This document shows positions 47,801-60,734 of a stretch of DNA of 64,000 nt, piece by piece; position 1 is the stretch's first letter, and each line of letters starts with the position of its first letter. The position numbers and the translations under genes were made by a program. The notes under the pieces were generated by a model. That model was not told the DNA's origin. It saw only the letters and a list, made by a program, of their open reading frames with translations, and did not search any database. Source of the DNA: Anisus vortex (Eukaryota > Mollusca > Gastropoda > Planorbidae); the NCBI GenBank assembly GCA_949126835.1, contig OX421501.1, positions 1,427,554 to 1,491,553 on the forward strand, written 5' to 3'.

Positions 47801-50800
47801 ACCACATCGGGGTAGTCAATGATTTTTGCCTTTTTACTTAAGTTAGGAAAGTGGGAACTAAGTGTTAGACAACACTAACAATTCCATGAAAAAAAAGATC
47901 AGTACTCATTCAATTTACAAAGCAAGCAAAAAAAATGTATTGTCTATCAAACATACAATTTTCAGCAGTGACTGCTGTGAAAGTTTACATCCTTATTGTG
48001 CTTGAATTAAACAATCTTGTAGCCTTGTGTGTTCAAACTCCACATTTATGTGTAAAAGACCAGTTACACGTGTGATATTGTACACTAGGAAGACTCCACA
48101 TTTATGTGTAAAAGACCAGTTACACGTGTGATATTGTACACTAGGAAGACTCCACATTTATGTGTAAAAGACCAGTTACACGTGTGATATTGTACACTAG
48201 GAAGACTCCACATTTATGTGTAAAAGACCAGTTACACGTGTGATATTGTACACTAGGAAGAATCAGTCAAGAGGACCTATTCATGTAAATAGTTTGTTGC
48301 ATTATTTTGTCAAGACACAAGGGTGAGGTTAAATGTTTCATTATATGCAGCCTTTCATCTCCTCCAGCATGGTTTGAACACAGACAGTGGGAAATACAGC
48401 AAGGAGGCTGTGTTTGAAGGAATTGCTGAGTAAGTTTTCATTCATTATATTTTTTTTACAAACCTTGTGTCTTAAATGATTTAATTAAGATATTGTCAGT
48501 ACAACACCCTTTGTTAATGTTTGGAACAGTGTATTGTAGTGGCTAAATTAAAAAAAAAATTAATTTAAAACAGAAATAATACAAAAAAGTGTTTATTTTA
48601 TTTTATTGAGCTGGAAGATATCATAAAAAAAGAATGGAACAAGTTTGGATATGTAATTAAAAAAAATATTTTTGGTTTAAAACATGGATGCGAAAATTGT
48701 TCTGAACAATGAAAAAAACTTATTAACCTGTCTTAAGAAACTGGCTACCTATAACATGTAGGATAAAATTCAAAGTTCTGAATATGCTCTATAAAAGCCC
48801 TTATGGTCAATCTCCCCAGTACATAAGATCCATGGTCGAGCTACACACATCAGAAAAAGAGGTCTGCGTTCAAACAAAATCCATCTACAGCTCAAGATAC
48901 CAAGCGTAAAAAGAGAAACATTTGCAGCTCGCTCCTACAGCGTCGTAGCTTCTCTTAGGTGAAATGAACCTCAGAACACAGTTAAACAAGCAGACAATAT
49001 AGACATTTTTAAAACAAAATTAAAAACACACTTTTTAAAATTTATTTTAATATTATATGGTAAATGTAAAGCGCCTTTGAAGACTTTGTTATGAATATCG
49101 CTATATAAATTTGTAATTTGTTGTAAAAGGTTTTCATAAAATTGCTCAATTCTAGGTTGCCAGAGTTCTAAAATTCAAAGAAACTAAAACATAATACTGA
49201 TAGCCAACGCATTCTGCCTATAATTCTAGGTTTCCAGAGTTCTTATTCTAAATTCTTTATGTCCCATTATAGATTATACTGCCAGTCCCATCTCTCTGGT
49301 AAAAAGTACCGGTACTATTTTTTAGACTTGCTATCAGGCCACAGAGCTTTTTTTCCATGTTGGAACATTGAGACCAGACCAGCTTTTGGGCCTCTCTAAG
49401 GAGTGGGCACTTTTGATCTGTCCAGTTCCACGTGGGCACTCGGAGGTTTGGCTTAGTCCCGATCGCTGCTGGTGTTCTGGACTAGCTGCCAGATTTCTAA
49501 AGTTCAAAGAAACCAAAAAGAAAATACTGATAACTTTAATTCAAGCTATTTTCCCTCTAATGTTCTGCTTAAGAAATATAATATGATGTATTTTATAATC
49601 AGGTTCACAGTCAATAATGAGATTTTACATCCAGAAATCACTGAATGGTGAGTAAAATTGTATACCTTTTAAAAAAAATACTTGCGCCCTTACAACCTAT
49701 TATAATTATAAGTGTAAGCAACTGGCATGCTGTAGCCTAATTTAAATAATATAGTTAAAGAAATACAGAATTTAAACTAAATAATATGTTTAAATACAAA
49801 CTATTGTTATTCTAAAAAGCCAGACTTAGACTTTAAAGACAATGTTTAGATTTGAAGCTTGTTTTTTTTTTCTTCCTGCAGCCGTGTTTTTAAATCTGAC
49901 CTTGAACTTGAGGCCATTAGATACGCCAATAAGATAAGCAGTGATGCTCACATTGAGGTAAGCTTTTGTAATGTGAATTCTGATTGGATGTGAATCCCAA
50001 CTCACTTGATATGTTAATTCCCATACAATGTGGAAGGTGTAATAAAGGTACAATGTTTGGTAATTATTGTAGGACTTTTTCAATTGTAGGTCTGTTAAAT
50101 TTATGTTTTTATATCTTTCCACAACTATCCTTGCTAATTGTTCATACCCAAAGCAAGGCCGTTATCCAATAGTTCAAGAAACATTATGTTTTGTGAAGAA
50201 AGATATCCCACTTTAAAAAAAAAACGAATAGAATTAACAACCTTCAAGTAATAACATTTTAATTATGCTAAATTCAAATTAGAATATTTAGAAATTTAAA
50301 AATGCTACTCCAAAAGAAGTTGGAAACTTTTGTTTGCTGTTGATTCATTGAGTGCAAAATTAATAAAAAAAATTAAAGTATGTTTAAAACTTTAATTCTC
50401 AGGTAATGAAACAAATAAGACCTGGGATGTATGAATATCAGTTAGAAAGGTGATTACACACTTATTTTTCTCTAAATAGTTCATTTAAAACTTTTACTGT
50501 TGACATCTCATTACCGGTATTTAGATGAAACATCATTTACCTTTACACCAATTACCTACACATCAATCGTCTTACACAGGGGTGGGCAAACTGTGGTCCG
50601 CAGGCCGCATGCAGTCCGGCAACTAAAATTATGCTGCCCTCTGGGGCATTTGGAAAAGACATATTTTTTTTGCTTTTATGTACTAGAATTTTACAGATTT
50701 TCATCTACCATTATGATTGTTTGAACCTTTTTGAAAATTTTAAGAATATTGTGAAAAATTGAAAGTAGTTAGACACAGCTCATTAGAAATCAATAATTGA

Positions 50801-53800
50801 AGCAACAATTAAGTTGTTTTTTGTCTAAATTAAAGCTATTGATAGATAATATTTTAAAATGTATATTAATTTAAAAACATTACAATCCGTCAAAAAATGT
50901 TTTAAAGGTTTTGTCTCTATTGTAAAATATAATGTATAAGATTGCAAACTTATTGTTTCATAACCTATAAATAATTAATAATTACTTATTTTGATAGGTT
51001 GCTGCAAACAAAGTGGACATAATATACATGCGGCCTGCCAATAGCTTTACATTTTTATTGTTTCATAACCTATAAATAATTAATAATTACTTATTTTGAT
51101 AGGTTGCTGCAAACAAAGTGGACATAATATACATGCGGCCTGCCAATAGCTTTACATTTGTCAATGTGGCCCTGCGTACAAAATGTTTGCCCACCCCTGG
51201 TCTTACAGACTTACACAACATTCACCTTCATAAGATCAACTTTCAATGCTATAGAATCTATGCTATTCAAGTGTACGTTTTTTTCTCTCCATCAACAGCA
51301 TCTTTCGACACTACTGTCACTACGTCGGGGGGCTGAGGCAACTTTCGTACACTTGCATCTGCGGCAGGTTAGTTGTCATTGCCACCTTTACATTATTCGG
51401 GTGTTTAATTTAAGAGAACTTAATGTTTTGCAAAAAATTGATCTGATTATTTATTTGTTTGTTTTGTACTGATAACATTATACTCTTCACCTATTTTGTT
51501 GAATGACGAATCATGAAATCTGTGACTAGATTGCTATATTGATAACCTCATCACACACCCCGACAGTTGGTGAACTGTGGACTTGTTTCTCATTCAACAG
51601 CAGCAGTACTGACTGTTAAGACAAAATAAATGTAGGGTCTATTATTATATATATCTGTACCGTATATAATTGTATTAAGTATAACCATCTTATCTCCCTT
51701 GTTTATATTTAGAGAGATTTTATTTATACATGGAGGATGAGAAGGTATATAACTCCTATAGTTCCAGAGTTTTTCAATAGTTACTTTTCTTGGTTTTCAT
51801 TATTCTTTTTGGTTTATTTTATGAATAATTTTAAATTTACTTGGAATGTGAATAATGGACAATTAAAGGCCAGCTATTTCGTTTGATTTGTAAAAAAAAG
51901 TAATTGTTAAATTTTAAATATGGCAAAAAAAAAGAAAAACTATAAAATGCATGCCGGTAGAAAATGAGTTAAATAAAATTGTCTAAATCACTACCTTGCA
52001 TTATACATCTCTTTATCAGCTATATACGTTATCTGCCCGTATTTAGTACTTCTTTTCAACACTTAACCTTGGCCTAGATTTTGTTCTGCCAACTCTTCCT
52101 GGCCTACTTTTTCATGTGTTAGTGTTACATCTTCATCTAACGCAACAAGTTATAACCACCCATGATATAACATCTGCATCTAATTGTTTGGAACAACAAT
52201 AGAAATTGGTTTCAAATAGATACAGAGTACGATCTACGCAAGGCAGTAAATAAAAATGATTACACTTCTATATTTCAGTGGTTCATAACCTTCTTTACCC
52301 TCACCCTGCTCCATGATTGTTAATATTGATTTAGTAACTTTAACTCTTAGAAACCTACAGACTTGTATTCATTATATTATTAAGCCCTTTCCCTAGTGTT
52401 TTCTTTGAAATGGTTAGCAGAAGTTGTGTGTGTGTTAATTGTTATTCTCAAACTTAATTCCCCTTGCACTGCCCTTTTTGATTGAAGGGTTTTCCATGGG
52501 CCCCCTGGACGTCACATTTTCCATTGGCCCCCTGGACGTCACGTTTTCCATGGGCCCCCTGGACGTCACATTTTCCATGGGCCCCCTGGACGTCACATTT
52601 TCCATGGGCCCCCTGGACGTCACATTTTCCATGGGTCCCCTGGACGTCACATTTTCCATGGGCCCCCTGGACGTCACATTTGAGACTTCATTGAATTGAA
52701 AGAGAAAGATATTAATAATCAAGGTCATTGCAATATTCTGTGGCTACGACATTGCTCCCCAGGCGGCTGTTGTGCACTTGTGTATATGGACAATGTTCCT
52801 TGTGTGCTCTCAGGGTTAAGATATTACCACTGGGTGGTTAATGAATACCTTTCAGGCTATGTTGCTACGACCGCATTGTTCACCACTTTTTGTGGCCACA
52901 GGGACTATACATTTTCTCAACTAAAGTCAGTCACCCAATCAAAGGCCTATACTAGAATATGCATCATGTGTATGGGACCCTTCAACTAAAGTCAGTTACC
53001 CAATCCAAGGCCTATACTAGAATATGCATCATGTGTATGGGACCCATCAACTAAAGTCAGTCACCCAATCAAAGGCCTATACTAGAATATGCATCATGTG
53101 TATGGGACCCTTCAACTAAAGTCAGTTACCCAATCCAAGGCCTATACTAGAATATGCATCATGTGTATGGGACCCATCAACTAAAGTCAGTTACCCATCA
53201 AAGGCCTATACTAGAATATGCATTATGTGTATGGGACCCATAAACTAAAGTCAGTTACCCAATCAAAGGCCTCTACTAGAATATGCATTATGTGTATGGG
53301 ACCCATCAACTAAAGTCAGTTACCCAATCAAAGTTCTTTGGATCTGCACTATTGTCTGCAACCGCTAGACCATAATGTCTAGATGGTAGTTGTTTTTATA
53401 CTTTAAACTACATTGACATCATACTGTCTAATTGTGAACTATTCTTGTTTCTAGTGGCCACAATGGTTCCATACTTCACTATGGGCACGCTGGCGCCCCC
53501 AACACCAAGAGCCTGCAAAATGGAGACTTGTGGTCAGTAAACTAAAAGCATTATACGTTTTTTAAATGATCTTTCAAAATAATAATTTAACGTACTTTCA
53601 GTGTCTATTAACTATTATTATTATGACTTTCTTTTTTGTATTTGAAAATTATGTTTTAATTTTGTTTGTATATGTTTAATGTTGTAATACTGTTAATCAA
53701 TAATTTGCCATTTCAATTTCACATTACATGTCTCTCTCTCATATATATATTTTTTTTAAATTAAAAAATATATAAATATTATATAAATGATATGTTTGAA

Positions 53801-56800
53801 ATAAAAAATAATAATTTTTTTTATCAATATATATAATTACAGTGAAGTTTGTTCGTCAATATATATATATAATATAATATATGTTTGTTCTCTATAGACT
53901 TCTAGGGCATTTGACAAATCAGTACTAAAGTTAAATTTATAAATTGGAAACATCCTCCAAAAGAAATTTTTATTATATCAACTATATAAATATATTTTTT
54001 TATTCGTTAATTTATTATTTACTTTTTTTTGTTGTTTTTGGTATTTTTGATTATTTTATTTTTTTATAGTATTATTGATTATTGTTAGTTTAATATTATT
54101 AATAAGAAGTCAAGTCAACACAACTGTTATCTACTTTTTAATACCAGAAACTTGACAGCAAAAATTTTTATGCATGTACCAGGGCGACCGGAAACAATAA
54201 AAAAGAACAAAAACTAAATACCGAAAGAAACCTTCTCTTTAAATTTTTTGTTGTAATATTGTTTTTTTTCTATTGCTTTTAACAAAATACATTGTAGTCA
54301 TTCGTTTCTCTGTCATTTTGACGGGCATAACTACTAGTACTTATATATTTGTTGATCTGTATCTACCATTCTAAATATCCATTGTGTTTTTTTTTAGTTT
54401 TGGCAGCAAATTTATGTGCCATTTCTCCTGAACTACACACCAGTATAGTGGTATCCTGAAGTAATTATAAGCTTGATGAATGCACCGTACTGTAAAGCAT
54501 CTATAAATTTACTCTTTGCTTTCCCAGTTTATTAGACATGGGTGCAGAATACTACTGCTATGGTTCGGACATCACCTGCTCATACCCAGCCAGTGGCAAG
54601 TTTACTGAAGATCAGAAAGCCGTTTATGAAGCTGTGCTGGCCGCCAATCGAGCAGTGCAAGCCGCAATGAGGCCAGGTAGGCCTACAGTGTTTATTAATA
54701 CACACAGTAGCTGTGTACATTACATCAAACCTTAATTTGCTGAAAAGCAAAAGAATTGGTCGACATTACTGCCCCATACAGTGAATATGTCTGCCTGTTA
54801 TAGTAAAGATTACTGCCTAATTCAGTAAAGAATAATGCACACTACATTAAAGATGACTGCCCAAAACAGTAAATAAAATCCCTAATGCTGTAAAGAATAA
54901 TATATATAATAAGAATAGTATTGCCTAGTACGGATAAAGATCACTGCTTTTAATGTTTGTTTGACATGCCATGTTTTTTTTGAAGGTGTTTCATGGGTTG
55001 ACATGCACAAACTGGCAGAACGTGTCCTGCTGGAGCACCTGGTCAAGCTGGGAATACTGAAGGGCGCTGTCGACGACATGATGAAAGTGAGGCTCGGAGC
55101 CATATTTATGCCCCACGGACTTGGCCATTTTCTGGGTATTGACACGCACGACTGCGGAGGATATCCTGAGGTATAGGCAATCAAATGAAGCATTGAACAA
55201 AATCTGCATTGTTCCTCTGTCACTTGCCGGTACTAGAAAATCTAGTTAGGCTATTTTGTTCATGTTTGTGGCATTCCCTTTCAGCTTGTTTGTATTGAGA
55301 ATTTTATTTCTGAAGTGTGCTATAATGGACTTTCTGTACTGGTAACCATGGGCGCAAATACTGGCAAGGCGCATGTCTGTGGTGGTCTCTGGTTTATATT
55401 CAATATGTCCAGAATCGTTCAACAGTGGTTCTACCCAGTTCCTGACTCCATTTTGTGGTGAATATTAAGTTCCTGGGAATTGTTTTAGCCACGCAATTAC
55501 TCATGAGTTGTGGTCAGTGAAACTTTGGGAGTCTACTTCATTAGCACTAGCACTGCAAAGCGTTCATGCCATAACATTTACTTAAGCATAGTTTACAGCA
55601 AACGCTATATTGCTCACAATAAATTAACATAGTTAAGCAAATGATAGGCCTAGCTGTTGTTTAACTAATGATATTACGGTACATATTTGCTTTGACATTT
55701 TACGAGGTTGCAAAAAAAAATTATTCGTGTGTTTGTTTTCCTAACCCTGCTCTATTCTGGGCAAACAATTAAGAAAAAATATTTATATGAGATCAATCTT
55801 TGAAAAATATTTTTTTTATGCATGATCGTAAGTATTCTTCTTATATTTATTTGGCAAGCTTTTCAACATGGAAAATCCCAATTCAGTTTAACTGGATTTC
55901 TCAAATTTTGTTATCATTAAAGGGCTGAATATAAAAGAGTTACTAAATAGTGTATTTTGTTTTAAATAAACTGTAGGAATTTTGTGTATCTTTTTGAATT
56001 GTCATCAGTGAAATTTTCTGTCAGGGAACAAGTCGTATTGATGAGCCAGGCTTGCGGTCGCTGCGAACTGTCAGAACTCTGGAGCCTCGCATGGTGATAA
56101 CTGTGGAGCCAGGATGTTACTTTATTGATTGTGTAAGGAGTTGCATCATTAGTTGTTGATTTTTGAGTGTTTGTTTGTAAAATTAGATTTGTTGAGTGTT
56201 TGTAAATTTAGATTTGTTGAGTGTTTGTAAATTTAGATTTGTTGACTGTTTGTTAATTTAGATTTGTTGACTATTATTTTATTTAGATTTGTTGACTGTT
56301 TGTTAATTTAGATTTGTTGAGTGTTTATTTTTTAAATTTAGATTTGTTGACTGTTTGTTAATTTAGATTTGTTGACTGTTTGTTAATTTAGATTAGTTGA
56401 CTATTAGTTAATTTAGATTTGTTGAGTGTTTGTAAATTTAGATTTGTTGACTGTTTGTTAATTTAGATTTGTTGACTGTTTGTTAATTTAGACTTGTTGA
56501 GTGTTTGTTTGTAAATTTAGATTTGTTGACTGTTTGTTAATTTAGATTTGTTGACTGTTTGTTAATTTAGATTTGTTGAGTGTTTGTTTGTAAATCTAGA
56601 TTTGTTGACTGTTAATTTAGATTTGTTGACTGTTTGTTAATTTAGATTTGTTGAGTGTTTGTTTGTAAATTTAGATTTGTTGACTGTTTGTTAATTTAGA
56701 TTTATTGAGTGTTTGTAAATTTAGATTTGTTGACTGTTTGTTAATTTAGATTTGTTGAGTGTTTGTTTGTAAATTTAGTTTTGTTGACTGTTTGTTAATT

Positions 56801-58918
56801 TAGATTTGTTGACTGTTTGTTAATTTAGATTTGTTGACTGTTTGTTAATTTAGATTTGTTGACTGTTTGTTAATTTAGATTTGTTGACTGTTAATTTAGA
56901 TTTGTTGACTGTTTGTTAATTTAGATTTGTTGAGTGTTAGTTTGTAAATTTAGATTTGTTGACTGTTGGTTCATTTAGATTATTTATTTATGGTTAAATG
57001 TTATATTGGTTAATTTTGATAAGTTATTTATTGGTAAATTTTTGATATCTGTATGAGCTAGTATTCGGAAGTTGAAAGATTGTAATTCGGAAAGTCCTGG
57101 ATTAAATGTTAAAATCCAGATAAAAATGGCAAATTCCCTCCCCCCTTCTTTGATGTTCTACCCAGCTCTACCTCTAAATACCCTGATAGCTGCCATTACA
57201 TAAGTTGGTGAAAGGCTGCTGGGCATTGTACTCTTGTTACTTCTGTGTCATACATTTTGTTTTCCAACAGCTGTTAGACCGAGCACTGCAGGATGAACAG
57301 CAACGGCAGTTTATAAATGAACAAGTGCTCCAAAGATTCCGACACTTTGGTGGAGTAAGTGATTCATGCTGTTTTGAAACTCCACTTTTTATGGGCCTTC
57401 TTAGTTAGGGGAAACCCATAAGCTAAAGGCAGTCACAAAAATTGATGCCAGGAGCCTGTTAAGATGAAAGACCAAACAAAGCATAGCTCGGGTGTTTGTA
57501 TGAGCCACTTAAAGTTAACAATTTTGATTTCTGATATAAAGGAATTTATATAAAAAATCTTTTTTGTGGGGCCCCAGCTTGATCTAAAGCATAGATCTGT
57601 TTAGAATTGTTAGGAATAAATACAGCATTTAACATATTTTAATTAAATAATTCAAAAGAATGTACAGTGGTACCTTGATTTACAAGTGCACTAACTTGCG
57701 TTATTTTTCTGAGATGTGAGCCTCCCCTTTGTCCATTTTTTTTTATTCGAATGGCAAGCCAAATTTGAGTTACCAGTGAGTTTCAGGTGTACACTGGAAA
57801 GCAACAACATCCATTTAGTATTCTCACACAAGTTATAAAGTTAGTCATGGAACCAATGAAACCCTTAAGTCAAGGTACAAATGTACACATTTAGTCCCAT
57901 TATTGAAAAGGGTTATCACTACAGTTCTTGGTCTAGGAAAATGTTTCACAACATTTTTATGACAAAACAGACAACAGTCTATAGTCTCTAAATATTTCTT
58001 TTGTGTGTTTTCATTTGCCTTCTACGTGTTTAGGAAAATCCATTCCAGCACTTCCTGCACCAAAACCTATATAAGGCACGAAGAGGTGTAGTTATTAGTT
58101 AGTTGTTTTGTAGAGTTTTAAAAAAAGCTTCTTGTTTATTTATTATCAACTAGTGCACTCAGATTCAATTATTTGTAAATAAGTTCAAGTACGGTATTTA
58201 TTTCTCTAAATGTTCATCGAGAGGCTTGAGTGTATTAATTCATAGTAAACCAAACCCGGCATCAAGGATCGGGAACCTATGGCTCACAAGCCATATTGAT
58301 GGCTGCATCTGGCCCGCGGACAAATGTTCGATTATAAAAAAAAAATGTTTCTCTAGACTCCTTTGATCTACATATTAATTGCATATCAATATTTCATTCT
58401 ACAAATGAGCTAAATTCTACTGCAGATCAGCATCAGAAGTGGTTAAGGAGATAAACTCCGCTGATCTAATACTAAAAGACAGAAAAATAGTATTCATTGT
58501 TATTAAAGGGAAATAACTATTGCATTTATTTACTTAAATTTTTAGTTTTAAACATAATGTATGGCTCTCACAGAATTACTTTTTGAAAATATGTGGTGTC
58601 CATAGCTCTCTCAGACAAAAAGGTTCCTGACCTCTGCCCTAGATGGAAGACAGAAGACCCAGGGGATAATAAATATTTTAAATGTTAATTTACAAAATCT
58701 GATCACCATATCCATGTTCAAAGATGTAATACTGTAATACATTTCATGGGAAAGCTATTAATTCAAAACTCTTCCAGGTGAGAATCGAGGACAACATTTC
58801 AGTTACGGAGGATGGTTGTGAGCTGCTGACCGTTGTCCCAAGGACAGTGGAGGAGATAGAGCGAGTCATGGCTGAAGGAAGACAGAACCACAAGCCTCTG
58901 CCCCAAGACCAAAAATAG
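44862..58918 (+). CDS. PEPD: Xaa-Pro dipeptidase (prolidase), complete
   Basis: Prolidase is a cytosolic Mn-dependent M24 peptidase that splits X-Pro and X-Hyp dipeptides, recycling proline from collagen and diet. Exons: 44862-44881, 45966-46149, 46646-46773, 47462-47525, 47669-47716, 48368-48429, 49603-49647, 49882-49957, 50403-50449, 51299-51367, 53455-53532, 54528-54676, 54986-55170, 56025-56132, 57271-57354, 58778-58918. Phases all agree; the product is 495 aa (human 493). The N-terminal domain includes [20 protein letters not shown]; the pita-bread domain has [33 protein letters not shown] and [14 protein letters not shown]. The five metal ligands are present: Asp277, Asp288, His371, Glu413, Glu453, each one residue beyond the human numbers. 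The first coding exon is only 20 bases (MASGKN plus a split codon); that start is the least certain part. It shares a promoter region with GTF2H4. Confidence 0.96.
45620..45790 (+). mobile_element. tRNA-derived SINE, family B (5' part)
   Basis: GTCCAGCGGTTAATTCACTG head, B-box AGGTTCTATCCCTGCAATC, body CCCTGTCGCCCTACAGGAGT. In PEPD intron 1. Confidence 0.72.
46206..46470 (+). mobile_element. tRNA-derived SINE, family A
   Basis: GGTCAAGCGGCAGCGCGTTC head (A-box side), B-box GGGTTCAAATCTTGGTGG, body CAGCTCTGATGGGTACCTGA. In PEPD intron 2. Confidence 0.8.
47050..47230 (+). repeat. Dispersed repeat of unknown class (copy 2)
   Basis: Shares CTGTCTCACCAAGCCCGGTG and GACAGTGCAGGAATA with the reverse strand of 40740-40985. 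Contains a G9 run. In PEPD intron 3. Confidence 0.6.
48039..48262. repeat. 55-bp minisatellite, 4 copies
   Basis: The unit begins CTCCACATTTATGTGTAAAA, then GACCAGTTACACGTGTGATA and TTGTACACTAGGAAGA. The copies are identical as read. In PEPD intron 5. Confidence 0.92.
48690..49130 (+). pseudogene. CR1/L2-like LINE 3' end, decayed
   Basis: The broken frame encodes a reverse-transcriptase tail ([29 protein letters not shown]) followed by stops, then the 3' UTR-like TGTAAAGCGCCTTTGAAGAC and CGCTATATAAATTTGTAA. 5'-truncated, in the PEPD intron after 48429. Confidence 0.7.
50577..51199. mobile_element. hAT MITE, 623 bp, exact 8-bp target duplication
   Basis: The ends CAGGGGTGGGCAAAC and GTTTGCCCACCCCTG are perfect inverted repeats. 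The duplication GTCTTACA is at 50569-50576 and 51200-51207. An internal 105-bp segment (from about 50952) is tandemly doubled. In a PEPD intron, ending 99 bases before the exon at 51299. Confidence 0.9.
52484..52682. repeat. 27-bp minisatellite, 7 copies, GC-rich
   Basis: The unit is CCATGGGCCCCCTGGACGTC ACATTTT. It contains GGGCCC and GACGTC palindromes and is much richer in GC than its surroundings. All frames are open, giving artefact ORFs on both strands. PEPD intron 10. Confidence 0.92.
52921..53335. repeat. 65-bp minisatellite, about 6.4 copies
   Basis: The unit begins CTAAAGTCAGTCACCCAATC, then AAAGGCCTATACTAGAATAT and GCATCATGTGTATGGGACCC. Two sub-types (CTTCAA/CATCAA) alternate in the first copies, a sign of higher-order duplication. 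It ends 120 bases before the PEPD exon at 53455. Confidence 0.92.
56160..56985. repeat. 22-26-bp minisatellite (GATTTGTTGACTGTTTGTTA ATTTA)
   Basis: About 35 copies with variable length (GTGTTTGTAAATTTA, TGTTAATTTA forms). It begins about 27 bases after the PEPD donor at 56133. Confidence 0.88.
58266..58645. mobile_element. hAT-type MITE, diverged
   Basis: The left end CAAGGATCGGGAACCTATGG and the right end AAAAAGGTTCCTGACCTCTG are imperfect inverted repeats of the CAGGGRTSGGSAACC type. No clear target duplication. In the last PEPD intron. Confidence 0.55.
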
Positions 58919-58982
58919 AAATGTTCCAGATATGGGGAAAAACTACAGTTGTTGATTTTTTCTTCAATATTTTTAACCAGAA

Positions 58983-58988
58983 AATAAA
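58983..58988 (+). terminator. PEPD polyadenylation signal AATAAA
   Basis: AATAAA lies 65 bases after the PEPD stop codon, the first on this strand, which would give a very short 3'UTR. Confidence 0.6.
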
Positions 58989-60240
58989 ATGTGATAAAAT
59001 CTGGTCATGTTTGTAAAAACAAAATGAATTGCCAATATGTCCATTATTTCAGGGATAGTATTTTTTGAGCTTCTCAATACTCTTCTATCAGCTATCATAC
59101 TCTTAATTTCATGCCCCAAATTATTATTTTTTATATTGAGTTCATATAGATGTAACAGATTTCAAACAATTACAGGAAATAATACTATAATAGAAACAAT
59201 GAAAGTTAGGAAAAAAGCAGATGGGAAAAATTTAGTTAAATAGAGACCAAATTAAAATATATAAATTAATTTTTTTTACGTTTTTCAGAAAACTCCTTAA
59301 AATTAAAACCTTTAAAAAAAACTGGCCATGCAACTAATAACATAAATTGGTCAATTTTACAAAACTCTTAGTTGTTTTAAGTCATCTAAATCAAACAGAT
59401 GCACATTATAAAATAAAAAACTAATATAAACCATAGAATCAATAGGCTGTTATTTGTTTGTTTTCTAATGATTCTGTTAAAATATGATTTGTTTTTTAAG
59501 TACGGTATTAACCTGAGCTTTTTAATGTAATAAAAAATGTTTTATATGAATGTATACCTTATGTCTTTGTTACACTAATCCTAAGTCATTCACATTAAAT
59601 AAAACCTCATTCACATTATTGCCTTATTACAGATTTTTTTTTCATATTTGGATAGTATTAGTTAAATAAGTTATAATTTTTCAGATAATTTTTGATACCA
59701 CACTTTCTTTAAAGTTGATCAGCAATTAATTTTCAGTATGTTTAATTTTCTATTTACTGATTTCAGTATCACGTGTCTTTCTTTTTATTTGTTTTTTTTA
59801 ATTCTTGATTTGTACTTTAAGGTTGACAAAATTGATATGGTGTCTACCGGGTATGCATTATTCCTATATGAGTACTTTTATGTAATAAATAATAATATTA
59901 ATATCTCCTTGAAAGTAATGACTCTGGGTCTATATTAATTTCTTGAAGCTTTATAAAATATAAGGTTGAGATTTGTAAATTTTTATTGTTATAGTAAAGT
60001 GAAAATTTCTTCAAACAAGCTTGTTGTGTTTTTTTTATTAAAATGCTAGGAAAGAGCAAAATAAGCCATAATTCATATGAAAAAAAATTGTTGTACAAGT
60101 TCTATCTGTCAATATGACAATTTGTTTTAATTTTTGCAACAGCCTAAAGAATTATATTTAACAAACAAAATTTACTCTCCTATAGCTATACATTAAAAAA
60201 AAAAATTAGGAGTGGGGATACAATATTAAAGATAAAGTAT
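58989..60240. other. Intergenic AT-rich DNA downstream of PEPD
   Basis: No gene, array or transposon end recognised. Short ORFs are consistent with chance. Confidence 0.4.
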
Positions 60241-60244
60241 CCGT

Positions 60245-60415
60245 TTCAGATTATGTCAATTCAGGGCTATCATAGCAGTGCTCTCCAGTTTCCTTGGCAT
60301 ACATGGGGATTGTGTGGCAAGCACAATGTAATAGCAACCTCCTTTACTTTTCCTCAACTTTTATCAGGTACCCATTACATTTCATGATAGCTTAGAACAG
60401 GGACATGATTGGTCA
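60245..60415 (-). mobile_element. SINE family A, partial and diverged
   Basis: Reverse body: GGGGATTGTGTGGCAAGCAC, TTATCAGGTACCCATTACAT. The B-box end is missing. Confidence 0.5.
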
Positions 60416-60734
60416 ATATAAACGGGAAGTGTTTTAGAACCTTAATAAAATTTCATTGGTCAGTATAATAAAACTAGAAGTTAGAACTACACATTCCGAA
60501 ACACCCACAGATCAATATGCTATATAAAACAAAAAAGGAAAAGATTGGGCACTGCAACAAACTATTTTTAAATATGTTAGGGAAAGCCTCCAAGTTACTA
60601 CTATTTCAAAACCTGAACCCATATAAAGTAATTTTTGTTTTAAGAAAATTTTATTTGGCCAAAGGAATTATTCCTCCTTTAAAATTTAATTAACATATAA
60701 GTGGTAGCTTAGTTTAATTTGTAATAAAGAAACA

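Noticed and set aside
52435..52728. ORFs with Met-Glu-Asn-Val-Thr-Ser-Arg-Gly-Pro repeats
   Set aside because: Made by a 27-bp GC-rich minisatellite in a PEPD intron; not joined to any exon.
53745..53885. TA-rich patch as a replication origin or matrix attachment site
   Set aside because: Simple AT repeat in an AT-rich intron; no specific evidence.
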